The position numbers and the translations under genes are program-made. A stretch of 64,000 bases of DNA from Serratia rubidaea (GTDB lineage: Bacteria > Pseudomonadota > Gammaproteobacteria > Enterobacterales > Enterobacteriaceae). Under the pieces are notes generated by a model that was not told the DNA's origin, searched no databases, and was given only the letters and a program-made list of their open reading frames with translations. Below are positions 8,202-17,697 of this stretch, one piece after another. The stretch's first letter is position 1. Every line of letters begins with the position of its first letter. The DNA lies in contig LR590463.1 of NCBI GenBank assembly GCA_901472405.1, positions 4,154,001 to 4,218,000 of the forward strand, written 5' to 3'.

Positions 8202-9497
8202 ATGCACTCATCGACCTCACCCATGACAACCCGGGGGCGCGCCGGTGCGATACTGCGCGTCACGTCGGGCAACTTTCTTGAGCAGTTTGATTTTTTCCTG
8301 TTCGGATTTTATGCCACCTATATCGCCCATACCTTCTTCCCGGCCAGCAGTGAATTCGCTTCACTGATGATGACCTTCGCCGTCTTCGGCGCCGGCTTTC
8401 TGATGCGCCCCATCGGCGCGGTGGTGCTGGGCGCCTACATCGATAAGGTCGGCCGCCGCAAGGGGCTGATCGTTACGCTGTCGATCATGGCCGCCGGCAC
8501 CTTCCTGATCGTGCTGATCCCCTCTTATCACAGCATCGGGCTGTGGGCGCCGCTGCTGGTGCTGATCGGCCGTCTGCTGCAGGGCTTCTCCGCCGGCGCA
8601 GAGCTGGGCGGCGTCTCGGTATATCTGGCGGAAATCGCCACCCCGGGCCGTAAAGGCTTCTACACCAGCTGGCAGTCCGGCAGCCAGCAGGTCGCCATTA
8701 TGGTGGCGGCGGCCATCGGCTTTGCCCTGAACGCGGCGCTGGAAGAGAGCGCGATTCGCGAATGGGGCTGGCGTATGCCGTTCCTGCTGGGCTGCGCCAT
8801 CGTGCCGTTTATCTTTGTGCTACGCCGTAAGCTGGAGGAAACCGAGGAATTCAGCGCCCGCCGCAACCATCTGGCGATGCGACAGGTTTTCCGCACGCTG
8901 TTAGCCAACTGGCAGGTGGTTATCGCCGGTATGCTAATGGTGGCGATGACCACCACGGCGTTTTATCTGATTACCGTCTATGCGCCGACCTTCGGCAAAA
9001 AAGTGCTGATGCTGAGCGCCTCCGACAGCCTGCTGGTAACGCTGCTGGTCGCCATTTCCAACTTCATCTGGCTGCCGGTGGGCGGCGCGCTGTCGGACCG
9101 CTTCGGCCGTAAACCGGTGCTGGTGGCAATGACGCTGCTGGCGCTGGCCACCGCCTATCCGGCGCTGGCCCTGCTGGCCGCCACCCCGACCTTCTCCATG
9201 ATGCTGAGCGTCCTGCTGTGGCTGTCGTTTATTTACGGCCTGTACAACGGCGCCATGATCCCGGCGCTGACGGAAATTATGCCGACGGAAGTGCGGGTTG
9301 CCGGCTTCTCTCTGGCTTACAGCCTGGCGACGGCGGTATTCGGCGGCTTTACGCCGGTGATTTCCACCGCGCTGATTGAGTTCACCGGGGATAAGGCCTC
9401 ACCGGGCTATTGGATGAGCTTTGCCGCGGTGTGCGCGCTGCTGGCGACGCTGTACCTGTACCGCCGCCGCAGCTTGACCCTGCAAACCTCTCATTAA
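8202..9497 (+). CDS. citrate/tricarballylate:proton symporter (MFS, MHS family)
   Basis: This 431-residue transporter has twelve predicted membrane spans. It closely follows the CitA/TcuC sequence pattern: [19 protein letters not shown] at the start, DKVGRRKG in loop 2-3, [38 protein letters not shown], and DRFGRKPV in the second half. It should import citrate or tricarballylate with protons. No tcuAB-type oxidation genes are present, so citrate is as likely a substrate. An ATG at 8202 follows ACTGGAGACAACC. It is followed 21 bases later by a binding-protein gene. Confidence 0.85.
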   Translation: MHSSTSPMTTRGRAGAILRVTSGNFLEQFDFFLFGFYATYIAHTFFPASSEFASLMMTFAVFGAGFLMRPIGAVVLGAYIDKVGRRKGLIVTLSIMAAGTFLIVLIPSYHSIGLWAPLLVLIGRLLQGFSAGAELGGVSVYLAEIATPGRKGFYTSWQSGSQQVAIMVAAAIGFALNAALEESAIREWGWRMPFLLGCAIVPFIFVLRRKLEETEEFSARRNHLAMRQVFRTLLANWQVVIAGMLMVAMTTTAFYLITVYAPTFGKKVLMLSASDSLLVTLLVAISNFIWLPVGGALSDRFGRKPVLVAMTLLALATAYPALALLAATPTFSMMLSVLLWLSFIYGLYNGAMIPALTEIMPTEVRVAGFSLAYSLATAVFGGFTPVISTALIEFTGDKASPGYWMSFAAVCALLATLYLYRRRSLTLQTSH

Positions 9498-9518
9498 CCC
9501 CGGAGTCAGAGATTACGC

Positions 9519-10325
9519 ATGCATAAAATTTATCCTTCCCTGCTTGCCGCGCTGGTGCTCTCCTCACTCAGCACCGCCGCGGCGGCCAAAGACGTTACCG
9601 TGATGATTTCCGGCGGTTTTAAAGCCGCGCTGGAAAAACTGGCGCCGCAGTTTGAAGCCCAGAGCGGCGACAAGATCATTCTGGTGTCCGGCCCCTCGAT
9701 GGGCCAATCCGCCCAGGCGATCCCTAACCGGCTGGCGCGCGGTGAAAAAACCGACGTGGTGATCATGGTGGGCGACGCGCTGAAAAACCTGGAAAAAGGC
9801 AGCTGGCTGCAGCCTGGCTCCCGCGTGGAGCTGGCCGACTCGCCGATTGGCGTGGTGGTCAAACAGGGACAGCCGAAGCCGGATATCAGCAGCCGCGACG
9901 CGCTGCGCGCCACCCTGCTGCAGGCCGGTTCCGTGGCCTACTCCGACAGCGCCAGCGGCCGCTACGTCAGCAGCCAGCTGTTTAAAACGCTGGGGATTGA
10001 AGCGCAGATGAAAGATAAGGCGCATAAGGTGGAGCGCGTCCCGGTGGCGGGCGAAGTGGCGGGCGGTAAATATGCGCTCGGTTTTCAGCAGGTCAGCGAG
10101 CTGCTGCCGGTGCCCGGCGTGACCTTTATCGGCGAACTGCCGGACAGCGTGCAGTACATCACCCGCTTTGCCGGTGCGGTAACCGCCCATGCAGAGCACC
10201 GTCAGGAAGGTAAAGCGCTGCTGGACTTCCTCGCTTCGCCAGCGGCGCAGCAGACCGTTGCCGCGACCGGGCTTAAATCGGTTCCGGCGACGCAGACCGC
10301 TCAGCGGCGTGATACCGTTCAGTAA
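9519..10325 (+). CDS. ModA-like extracellular substrate-binding protein
   Basis: This 268-residue protein has a Sec signal peptide (to about residue 23, AAAAK) and a type II periplasmic binding fold of the SBP_bac_11/ModA group: VMISGGFKAALEKLAPQFEAQSG, DVVIMVGDALKNL, VAYSDSASGRYVSSQLF, and a C-terminal LLDFLASPAAQQTV. No permease or ATPase for it lies nearby. It may act as a sensor or an orphan receptor co-expressed with the symporter. Its 3' end overlaps the convergent LysR gene by 53 bases. The molybdate specificity of ModA should not be assumed. Confidence 0.8.
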   Translation: MHKIYPSLLAALVLSSLSTAAAAKDVTVMISGGFKAALEKLAPQFEAQSGDKIILVSGPSMGQSAQAIPNRLARGEKTDVVIMVGDALKNLEKGSWLQPGSRVELADSPIGVVVKQGQPKPDISSRDALRATLLQAGSVAYSDSASGRYVSSQLFKTLGIEAQMKDKAHKVERVPVAGEVAGGKYALGFQQVSELLPVPGVTFIGELPDSVQYITRFAGAVTAHAEHRQEGKALLDFLASPAAQQTVAATGLKSVPATQTAQRRDTVQ

Positions 10326-11199
10326 TCAGCTGTTCCAGCTCCGCGGCGACGTAAGACTGGATGCGTCCGCTGCGCTTAAGCAGGCCGACCGTGCGTGTGA
10401 CCGCCGGCTCGGTCAGCGGCAGCGCCCTCAGAACGGAGTGCTCTGAGGGCGGCATCGACATGGCGGGCACGGCGGCAATGCCGATGCCCGCTTCCACCAT
10501 CCCCAGCAGGGTGGTCACATGCCGGGTTTCACACAGGCTGGGGCGCGCGGGGATAATCTCCCCCAGCGCCTGATCGAGCAGGTTGCGGTTGCCGGAGACT
10601 TTATCCAGCCCCACATACTCCTGCTGATAAAACTCGCGCCAGGTCAGGCTGTTGCGCGCCGCCAGCGGGCTGTCGCGCCGGCAGGCGGCCACGTAGGCAT
10701 CTTCCACCAGCGGTAAGAACTCCGTATTCGGCAGCGGATGGCCGGAAAAGCAGATGCCGAAATCGGCCTGGCCGTTCATCACCGCCTCAATCACGTTGCC
10801 GACGCTGCTGTCGATAAGCTTTACCCGCACGCGCGGGTACCTCGCCTGAAAGCGCCGGATCACCTCAGGCATAAAGTAATAGGCCGCCGAGGGCACCGTC
10901 GCCACCGTCACCAGCCCCGTCCGCTCCTGGCTGACCTGGCTGACGTCGGCCATCACCTCTTCAAAATTCGCCAGCAGCCGATCGGAACGTTCGGCAAACG
11001 TCTGCCCGTACAGCGTCAGAGTCACGCGCCGGGTAGTGCGGTCAAACAGCCGGGCGCCCAGCGCCGCTTCCAGCTTTTCTATGCGGCGACTCAGCGCCGA
11101 CTGGGACAGGCAGATAGACTCGGCGGCGCTGCGGAAACTGCCGTATTCGACCAGCGCGCGAAACGCGTACAGACCGTTCAGATCAACATTCACAGGCAT
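10273..11199 (-). CDS. LysR-family transcriptional regulator
   Basis: This 308-residue LTTR has an N-terminal winged HTH (YAFRALVEYGSFRSAAESI, LSQSALSRRIEKLEAALG, LFDRTTRRVTLT) and a C-terminal effector-binding domain (residues 90-300). Its position opposite the symporter/binding-protein pair suggests that it controls them. The ATG at 11199 (protein MPVNVDL) is preferred over an upstream TTG at 11211. It converges on and overlaps the end of the binding-protein gene. Confidence 0.85.
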   Translation of the reverse strand: MPVNVDLNGLYAFRALVEYGSFRSAAESICLSQSALSRRIEKLEAALGARLFDRTTRRVTLTLYGQTFAERSDRLLANFEEVMADVSQVSQERTGLVTVATVPSAAYYFMPEVIRRFQARYPRVRVKLIDSSVGNVIEAVMNGQADFGICFSGHPLPNTEFLPLVEDAYVAACRRDSPLAARNSLTWREFYQQEYVGLDKVSGNRNLLDQALGEIIPARPSLCETRHVTTLLGMVEAGIGIAAVPAMSMPPSEHSVLRALPLTEPAVTRTVGLLKRSGRIQSYVAAELEQLITERYHAAERSASPEPI

Positions 11200-11307
11200 A
11201 GCGGCAAGCAATCCTTATCACGGTGGGATGGCGGGGAGACAAAATAATAGCGCCTGATCGGGCGGCGGCGAAAGGGTTATTGACCAACGGCTCCGATGCG
11301 GCGGCGC

Positions 11308-11336
11308 AAATAAAAAAGGCCGCCCATATCGGCAGC
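11308..11336 (-). terminator. rho-independent terminator for the vWA operon
   Basis: On the minus strand GGCTGCC, a six-base loop and GGCGGCC form a seven-pair stem with one G-U pair, followed by TTTTTTATTT. It sits 32 bases beyond the stop of the 58-residue gene and fits the end of a two-gene transcript. Confidence 0.65.
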
Positions 11337-11367
11337 CTCGGCAAGGTCAGCGTTAAAACCAGCGGTA

Positions 11368-11544
11368 TTATGCTTCGCTGGAGTCCTGTTGATTAAACTC
11401 CGTCGGCTGCACAGCGGCCTGCCCGATGCGGGTCTGCGTTTTATCGGCGTCCCTCTCCTGCATGGTCTCATCGCCAATGCTCACAGTGAAACGAAAGCCT
11501 GACAGCGGGTAGGTTGAATCAATAGCGTCTGAAGGTTCGGACAT
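11368..11544 (-). CDS. 58-residue hypothetical protein after the vWA gene
   Basis: This is a small frame from ATG at 11544 to TAA at 11368, encoding an acidic 58-residue protein that begins MSEPSDAIDSTYPLSGFRF and ends QQDSSEA. It lies 85 bases downstream of the vWA gene on the same strand and 30 bases before a clear terminator, which supports it being real. The segment YPLSGFRFTVSIG is faintly like the first strand of contractile-tail tube proteins. The rest of that fold is missing, so no function is assigned. The ribosome site (GGGTG) is weak. Confidence 0.45.
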   Translation of the reverse strand: MSEPSDAIDSTYPLSGFRFTVSIGDETMQERDADKTQTRIGQAAVQPTEFNQQDSSEA

Positions 11545-11629
11545 CATTATTTATCACCCAGGCAAATGGCCTATAGCGCATTGATTGCCACCGGAACCCG
11601 CTCATCAGGCCCGGCGGCAATCTGCGACA

Positions 11630-13019
11630 TCAGATCTCTTCTACCTTGATATCGGTAATGCTGAAGTCGTTACCGTCACCGCTCGCCTTATGGCTGAAGA
11701 TTTCCAGTAAGTTTTCGCCCTGTGCGGCGGTAAACTCCCCGCTCAGGGTCAACCACTCGCCTTTGTTACGTAATGCCGTCACCGGGGTAATATCACCACC
11801 GGCAACGCGCAGCGACAGCTCCGGGATCACTTTATAATCATTATCCCGGCGCGCCCGGACGCTGAAACGATAGCGCTTGCCAGGCTGCAGTTCAGTATAT
11901 TTTTTATACAGCAGCACGCCGTTATGCGTCTGCCCTTTAACGTTGGTGGTCGGGAAGCGAATCAGGCTTTTGCCATCTTCGGTATAAAACTCATGCTCAG
12001 GCGTCGCCGGGCCGAACTGCCAGTTATTTAACTTATTGCCTGAAAAATCCGTGGATTCTGTAAATGGCGGCGCGGCTGGTGCGGGCTGTGGCGCCGGAGG
12101 CGACGGCGGCGTTTCAACCGGCGCGGCGTGGTCGTGACACTTGCAGCCGGTATTGCCCGCGCTGCCCGCGTTGCCCGCCTTACCGGGGCCGCAGGCATCC
12201 ACCAACCCTTTCAGCACATCCGCCAGCGTATTTACCGCTTTGACGATCTCCGGCAATTGCTCACACAGGTTGCCGCCGTTGCCTGCCGGTTGCTTATCTT
12301 TCGCCGGCTCCTTGCCTTCCAGCTTGTCGGCTTCGTCTTGTTTATCCTCAATGCTCTCTTGCTGCGGCACTTTACTGGCGCAGATGGTGTCTTTCAGCAC
12401 CTGGGTAAAATCAGCGATACCCTTGGTGTAGATATAGTGCTCACCGCCGGTGCGCAGCGCCAGGCGTTTGTATTCCTTGATATTAGCCTCTTCATCGGCC
12501 GGCGTCGGGTAAGGTGTGGTGACGTGCGGGGTGCCCAGATAAGAATGCACTTTAGTGCCGTTGGCCAGCGCGGTGGCGATAGCGTCATCGCAGGCTTTGA
12601 TACGCGCCGCATCCAGCACCATTTCCCCGCCTTCCAGGCTTTCATCACCCAGCACAAAGATATTTTTTTCCGCACCGGCACGCCAGTCGAAATGGCTGCT
12701 GATGTCTTCAACCGCGCGGGCTACGTCTTCCTGCGCCCCGGCATTCGCCACGCTGTCGCGTAAACGCCCTTTTAACGCGCTGCCTGCAGCCTTGGCCGTA
12801 GTGGTAAGGTAATTACGCACCGTTTTGTCAAACTTGGTGCCGGCAAAGGTGCCCTCAATCCCCAAAAACTCGACCCGCAAGTCAGAAGGGCACGATTTTT
12901 TCGCCTCTTCGACGGCGTTGCCCAGCGCCGCGCTCAGGGCTTTTGCTTCATCGGCCATTGAGCCGCTGGTATCAATAACAATGACTAAATCGACTTTTTT
13001 TCTGTTCTGCCGTACTCAT
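11630..13019 (-). pseudogene. von Willebrand factor A-domain protein with C-terminal beta-sandwich (one frameshift)
   Basis: Reading from ATG at 13019 (MSTAEQKK) runs into a stop within 16 codons. Removing one base from the A7 run at 12994-13000 (minus strand) restores QKKVDLVIVIDTSGSMADEA, a textbook MIDAS DxSGS at the start of a vWA domain, and the frame then stays open to 11630 (462 residues). After the roughly 200-residue vWA domain come a charged, Lys/Glu-rich linker, a Gly-rich stretch (GKAGNAGSAGNTG), a Cys/His pair (CKCHDH) and a Pro-rich hinge. A C-terminal 145-residue domain resembles carbohydrate-binding beta-sandwiches. There is no signal peptide. It is co-transcribed with the small gene downstream. 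The frameshift may be a sequencing error. Confidence 0.65.
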
Positions 13020-14031
13020 GGGTTAACACTCCGCAAAATTGCATTAGCCACACTGATTGATTAGGTCAAAAAGCATATACACAGCTAATGGAAAAAGTCG
13101 TCGGATGAGTAAATCAGCGCGCATAAAACCCATAGAGAAAACGATGCAAACGAATGAAAATAATGAAATAAATTAAAATACTGAGGTTTTTCTTAAATGA
13201 AAAGCGAAAAAAACAATCAGTTTTGTTTATAAAAAGATGCCGAAAATACATTGATTAGCACAATCAGTGTGACATGGATAACTGTTGTTGTTGATGGCAC
13301 AGTCTGCCTGGCTATGCAGCGATCGTGGCCGGCGAAGCGGCAGGACAACGTGCCATACACCATCCATCGTACCGGCGTAATAACGGTGCATCCGCAAGGG
13401 ACAAGTAGCGCGGGATTTTTCATGATGCAGAGAACGATGATTAACTGGCCCAAGCAGCGACGGCGCCAAGATGGACGTGGCCGGTCTGGGAAAAGAAAAG
13501 CGCGTGAGCAGGACGCTCACGCCAATGGATGATTCAAACTTACTTTATTGGAATAACAGGACTGTAATATGCTCCGCGCCCTTTTATCGGTGCTTCCCTG
13601 GTATTACGTTAGCCGGCTATCGACGGATAACCCTTGATATCTTTATCTTGCATAACAATGTAGTTTTCCTTACCCGTAAAAGCAACATATGAATACAAAA
13701 ATGATGCCCCACAAAACAATAAAAAAACAAAACAGTTATTTATCAAATGGATAGAATAAAACGACAGGCGGAGCAATATTGTAGCCACGTCCAAAACCCG
13801 CATGACAAAACAGATTTATTTATGATTAACAGGCCTTTTCCCCTGCGGCACAGCCCGCCAGCGGTGATAACCGCGTATACAGCACGTGAAAAACCACGAG
13901 CTTTTCTTAATATTGGGTTCAGCAGCTATTTAGCCGGAGCCAGCGACGGGAAACGTCATCCCGTGCCGGCCATCAGTCTGTATCAGGGAAGGCATCGCCT
14001 GTCGGCATGGAGAACAAGGCCAAACGTCGTC
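13020..14031. other. kilobase without a supportable gene
   Basis: The stretch is AT-rich near 13080-13250 and 13650-13760. It contains a perfect 8-bp hairpin (GCGTGAGC at 13502-13509 with GCTCACGC at 13515-13522, no T-run). Open frames on both strands are short, overlap each other, lack ribosome sites and resemble no family. It probably holds the vWA promoter (13020-13100) and degenerate DNA. Confidence 0.4.
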
Positions 14032-14892
14032 TCACTCGGTATGAAGAATATATTTTCGGTAAAGGAAACGCGCGTAATAGGCCGGGAAGACGTTTAACAC
14101 CGCGTAAACCGATTTAATCATCATCTGTATGATGGCCATTTTCACGATCACGCTGGTCTCCATCTTGCCGTAAAAGGCCAGCAGGCAGAAAACAAAGCTG
14201 TCGATAATGGACGCCGCAAAGGTGCTCAGGAAGATGCGCAGATACAGGTGGCGGGCGTTGGTCATGGCCTTCACCTTGCAGAGTATCCATGAGTTGGATA
14301 GCTCAGAGGTAATAAATGCCATCGTCGAGGCAAACAGCACGACGTACAGCTGCATCATAAAGTCATTATACGCCTCATTTAGTCCCCAGCCCGGGATAAC
14401 CGGTAGCTTGGTGGATAAGTATAACAACAGCGTAATCACCACGTTTGACGCCACCGAGTACAAAATGGCCCGCTTGGCCAGGCGGAAGCCATAAAACTCA
14501 TTGAGCAGGTCAATGACCAGAAAGGTAAAGGGATAAATAAACGTGCCCGGCGTCACCACAATATCGAAATAGCTGATATACACCGGCTTGATCGCCGCCA
14601 GATTGCTGAACTGATAGAAGATGGCCAATGCCAGCACAAAAACGGCATAGGTGCTCCAGGAGCGGTCGTTGCGATCTTGTACCTGGTATTCGGTTTTAGG
14701 CGCCAGCCCGTCCATATAGATATGGCGATATAACGCTTTTATTTCATGCGCAGATAAGCTGTGCGATATCTCACTGCGCTCCAGATCGTTGGCATGAATA
14801 TTCAAGACCTTCCCTGAAGACCGGATAAGGATCCTTGCCATATGAGTATTGGGTTCAAACCCCATCAATTTATATTCAGCTTCAGTTTCCAT
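14032..14892 (-). CDS. VUT-family (queuosine-precursor-type) transporter with N-terminal extension
   Basis: This 286-residue membrane protein has six predicted spans in its C-terminal 210 residues. They carry the VUT/YhhQ (DUF165) pattern: VTPGTFIYPFTFLVIDLLNEFYGFRLAKRAI, FASTMAFITSELSN, and STFAASIIDSFVF. VUT proteins import queuine precursors. Here a hydrophilic 75-residue N-terminal extension precedes the first span, which is not usual. The ATG at 14892 overlaps the XRE gene stop by 11 bases (ATGGAAACTGA), so the two are translationally coupled. The substrate is not certain. Confidence 0.8.
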   Translation of the reverse strand: METEAEYKLMGFEPNTHMARILIRSSGKVLNIHANDLERSEISHSLSAHEIKALYRHIYMDGLAPKTEYQVQDRNDRSWSTYAVFVLALAIFYQFSNLAAIKPVYISYFDIVVTPGTFIYPFTFLVIDLLNEFYGFRLAKRAILYSVASNVVITLLLYLSTKLPVIPGWGLNEAYNDFMMQLYVVLFASTMAFITSELSNSWILCKVKAMTNARHLYLRIFLSTFAASIIDSFVFCLLAFYGKMETSVIVKMAIIQMMIKSVYAVLNVFPAYYARFLYRKYILHTE

Positions 14893-15487
14893 AACGTTCT
14901 TCAAGAATATCTCCTAATACGGTGATGTCAGCCGCAATGTCGTCCACGCAGGCCGGCGCATCGGTAAAAAAACCCGCACCGCGCTTAAAAAGAAGCTTCA
15001 GGTTAGTGCTTTTATAAACACCTTTACGAATAATCAGCGTATCGCCGCAGCGATAGCGTTCAGGCGGATTGCTATCCACCAATACGGCCAGCAAGTTAGG
15101 CCCGTGGCCATAATAGTAGGTCAGCGGCCAGGAGAGCGTTAACTCCCCGACGGAACGCCCGGTGCGCACCTGCTCGATCAGCGACGTCAGGGGAATAACG
15201 GGCAGCGCCGCCGCATTCATATTGCCGTGAACGGAAATACTGGCATCGATTTTTTCCGCCGTCGCGATATCGACATGCTGTAGCTCATACATGGTGACGC
15301 CGAAAAAATCGGATATTTTACGCAGCGTCTGTTTCTGTACGCTGGTGACGCGGCCGTCCAATATCTTAAACAGGGTTGTGCGGTTAAGCCCGGTACTTTC
15401 ACTAATGGAAACTTGCGTTTCACCTTTACTACGGAGCAAATGCTCCAGATTTGCACGCAATAAACGGCTTTTTTCCGCACCAAACAT
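14882..15487 (-). CDS. XRE-family regulator with C-terminal S24/LexA-like domain
   Basis: This 201-residue protein has an N-terminal helix-turn-helix (ANLEHLLRSKGETQVSISESTGLNRTTLFKILDG) and a C-terminal region reminiscent of the LexA/S24 fold (LLAVLVDSNPPERYRCGDTLIIRKG), apparently without the catalytic Ser/Lys pair. It is coupled to the VUT transporter downstream and probably controls that operon. The start ATG at 15487 has no good ribosome site, so the N-terminus is less sure. Confidence 0.75.
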   Translation of the reverse strand: MFGAEKSRLLRANLEHLLRSKGETQVSISESTGLNRTTLFKILDGRVTSVQKQTLRKISDFFGVTMYELQHVDIATAEKIDASISVHGNMNAAALPVIPLTSLIEQVRTGRSVGELTLSWPLTYYYGHGPNLLAVLVDSNPPERYRCGDTLIIRKGVYKSTNLKLLFKRGAGFFTDAPACVDDIAADITVLGDILEERYGN

Positions 15488-15642
15488 AATATTTCAATAA
15501 ATCCGACGGCTAACAATGATTAAGCAGAATAGTCGGAAACTATAGCACCCGCAATTTTAGTACTCAGAAATCCTTAGTAAAAACCGCTACATCATCCTAT
15601 TTCAGCACTTCAGGCAGGCCTGTCTCTTCCCCGCCGATAATT

Positions 15643-15665
15643 AAAAACCGGCCTGAAAGGCCGGT
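15643..15665 (-). terminator. rho-independent terminator after the DJ-1 gene
   Basis: On the minus strand ACCGGCC, a four-base loop and GGCCGGT are followed by TTTTTAATT. It lies 37 bases past the stop of the DJ-1/PfpI gene. Confidence 0.75.
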
Positions 15666-15701
15666 CACGCTCCCCGCTGAGGGGCAATGTTCTGACAACG
15701 T

Positions 15702-16574
15702 CTAAATAACGCCGGGGATCTTCTGCAGCCCCTTAAGCCCGCCGGGCATTTTCTTTTTCGCCAGCGCCATCACCTCCGGCGGCGCCACGCGCGGGTGGCC
15801 GGCGCGGAACGGCGGATCGGGATCGTATTCAATAATCAGCTGGGCAAACTCGGCGTTCAGCCGGCCGCGCAGTTTCGCCGCCACCCGCAGCGCGAAATCA
15901 ATGCCTGACGTCACGCCGCCCCCACTCATAAAGCGGCCGTTGTCATCTTCCACAAAGCGCGCCGGATCCGGAATGGCGCCATAGTCGGCCAGATCGTTAA
16001 CAAACGCCCAGTGGCAGGCGCTTCTCTTACCTTTGAGCACGCCGGCGGCGGCCAGCACCAGCGAGCCGGTGCAAACCGAAGTGATGTGTTGCGCCCCCGC
16101 GGCCAGGCGTTTTATCTGCGCCAGATACTCCGGTTTGGTCGGCTCGCTCAGATCCGGTCCGCCCGGCACCAACAGCAGATCCGCCCTGTCGATATCCGCC
16201 AGCCGCTCGGTCTCGCCGTACACTACGCCAAACTCCAGCGTAACCGGGCCGCCGTTCAGGCTGGCGTAGCGCACGTTGGTGTTCGGCAGGCGGTGGAATA
16301 CTTCGCTCGGGCCGGCAAAGTCGAGCAGCGTGCCGCCCTGGTAAACCGCCATAACGATATTCAGCGGCTGGTCCGGCGCCATACTGCCCGCCTCGTTGCC
16401 TCCTGCCTGACGGTCGGCCGGCGTCTGCGCGGCGGCCGGCAGGCTGAGCAGCGCTCCACTCCCCAGAACCGCCCCCAGCGACGCCAGACTGCCCAGCCTC
16501 AGCACATCGCGGCGGGTGTGGCCCGTAGCGGGCTGCTGCTCATCTGATACCTTGCTTTCACTCTGCTTCGTCAT
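15702..16574 (-). CDS. Tat-exported DJ-1/PfpI-family protein, isonitrile hydratase-like
   Basis: This 290-residue protein has a twin-arginine leader (TRRDVLRLGSLASLG) and an AAAQ cleavage region. The mature domain is DJ-1/PfpI: MAVYQGGTLLDFAGPSEVFHRL, LLLVPGGPDL, the nucleophile elbow SVCTGSLVLAAAG and CHWAFVNDLADYG, as in isonitrile hydratases. The conserved Cys is the likely catalytic nucleophile. Export of this fold is uncommon. GGAGG lies 8 bases before the ATG. It is divergent from a GlxA-type regulator that also carries a DJ-1 domain, 105 bases away, which suggests regulation by that protein. Confidence 0.85.
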   Translation of the reverse strand: MTKQSESKVSDEQQPATGHTRRDVLRLGSLASLGAVLGSGALLSLPAAAQTPADRQAGGNEAGSMAPDQPLNIVMAVYQGGTLLDFAGPSEVFHRLPNTNVRYASLNGGPVTLEFGVVYGETERLADIDRADLLLVPGGPDLSEPTKPEYLAQIKRLAAGAQHITSVCTGSLVLAAAGVLKGKRSACHWAFVNDLADYGAIPDPARFVEDDNGRFMSGGGVTSGIDFALRVAAKLRGRLNAEFAQLIIEYDPDPPFRAGHPRVAPPEVMALAKKKMPGGLKGLQKIPGVI

Positions 16575-16679
16575 CTCGGCGACCTCCGGTGTTCGTCAAC
16601 GTAAAATCTAGCTCTGCCGCTGATTATGGAAGCAGACGCCGGTGGCGCAAAGGACGTAGTTCCCTTAAAATACGCCACC

Positions 16680-17618
16680 ATGCATAACATTGGATTCTTT
16701 GTTTTTCCGGGGCACCAGATCCTCGATCTGGCAGGGCCGCTCGCCGTGTTTGATATGGTGAGAAAGGTCGCCGGCCAACCGTTCTACACGCTTGACGTGC
16801 TGTCCCACTGCGGCGGCATGGTGCCAAGCGACGCCGGCGTGCCGGTTGGCAGCCAGCCTGTCAGTCAGGCGACGCCGGATACGCTGATCGTTGTCGGCGG
16901 CGACATCGCGTCGATGACGGCGCCCGAACAGGTCAGCGCCGTGGCGGCCGTAGCCGCCATCACGCCGCGCATCGCCAGTATCTGCACCGGTGCGTTTTTA
17001 CTGGCCGAAACCGGGCTGCTCAACGGCCGGCGCGCCACCACCCACTGGCGTCTGGCGCACCGGCTGCAGCAAACCTACCCCGCCATTCAGGTCGATATGG
17101 ATCGTATCTTTATTGCCGACGGACCGATCTGGAGCTCCGCCGGGGTAACGGCGGGCATCGACCTGGCGCTGGCGCTGCTGGAGGCCGATCGCGGCGTGGA
17201 GCTGGCGCGTGAGGTGGCGCGCGAGCTGGTCGTCTACCACCGTCGGCCGGGCGGCCAGTCGCAGTTCTCCTCCCTGTCGCGCATGGAGCCGGCCTCCGAT
17301 CGGATCCGCATCGCCCTCACCTTCGCCCGCGACCATCTGCACGAGCCGCTGCCGGTTGAACGCCTGGCCGAGGCGGCGCATCTGAGCGTCCGTCAGTTCG
17401 GCAGAATGTTCCAGAAGGAAACCGGCGAAACGCCGGCCAAGGCGGTCGAACGCCTGCGCGTTGAAGCGGCCCGCCTGCGGATTCAGGAAGGCAGCGAACC
17501 CATTGAGCACATCGCGCAGGCCGTCGGCTTCAGCGATCCGGAAAGAATGCGCCGCGCGTTCGTCAGGCTGTTCGGACTACCGCCGCAGGCCATCCGCCGC
17601 GCCCATCAGCATCGCTAA
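16680..17618 (+). CDS. GlxA-family AraC-type regulator (DJ-1 domain plus AraC HTH)
   Basis: This 312-residue regulator has an N-terminal DJ-1/PfpI domain (IGFFVFPGHQILDLAGPLAVFD; elbow SICTGAFLLAETGLL; THWRLAH) and a C-terminal AraC double helix-turn-helix (LAEAAHLSVRQFGRMFQKETG; IEHIAQAVGFSDPERMRRAF). The family members sense small molecules through the DJ-1-like domain. The ATG at 16680 was chosen because relatives start at this point. An upstream ATG at 16626 adds 18 non-conserved residues. It is divergent from, and likely controls, the exported DJ-1 protein. Confidence 0.85.
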   Translation: MHNIGFFVFPGHQILDLAGPLAVFDMVRKVAGQPFYTLDVLSHCGGMVPSDAGVPVGSQPVSQATPDTLIVVGGDIASMTAPEQVSAVAAVAAITPRIASICTGAFLLAETGLLNGRRATTHWRLAHRLQQTYPAIQVDMDRIFIADGPIWSSAGVTAGIDLALALLEADRGVELAREVARELVVYHRRPGGQSQFSSLSRMEPASDRIRIALTFARDHLHEPLPVERLAEAAHLSVRQFGRMFQKETGETPAKAVERLRVEAARLRIQEGSEPIEHIAQAVGFSDPERMRRAFVRLFGLPPQAIRRAHQHR

Positions 17619-17697
17619 ATACACGCCCCGCCAACCCGCCCAACCCCCACCTAACACGCTGTTATTGAATAATTTTAAATAAAAATTCATTTTTTCT

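Noticed and set aside
11277..11477. 66-codon minus-strand frame downstream of the vWA gene
   Set aside because: It runs through the terminator hairpin and overlaps the better-placed 58-codon gene in another frame.
11368..11544. contractile-tail tube protein
   Set aside because: Only about 13 residues look similar and the protein is far too short. No other tail genes are present.
13217..13532. overlapping frames on both strands of about 80-97 codons
   Set aside because: They mirror each other, start at poor codons and show no protein-like pattern.
13747..14097. 116-codon plus-strand frame ahead of the VUT transporter gene
   Set aside because: It overlaps the conserved end of the transporter gene on the other strand, has no ribosome site and a low-complexity basic composition.
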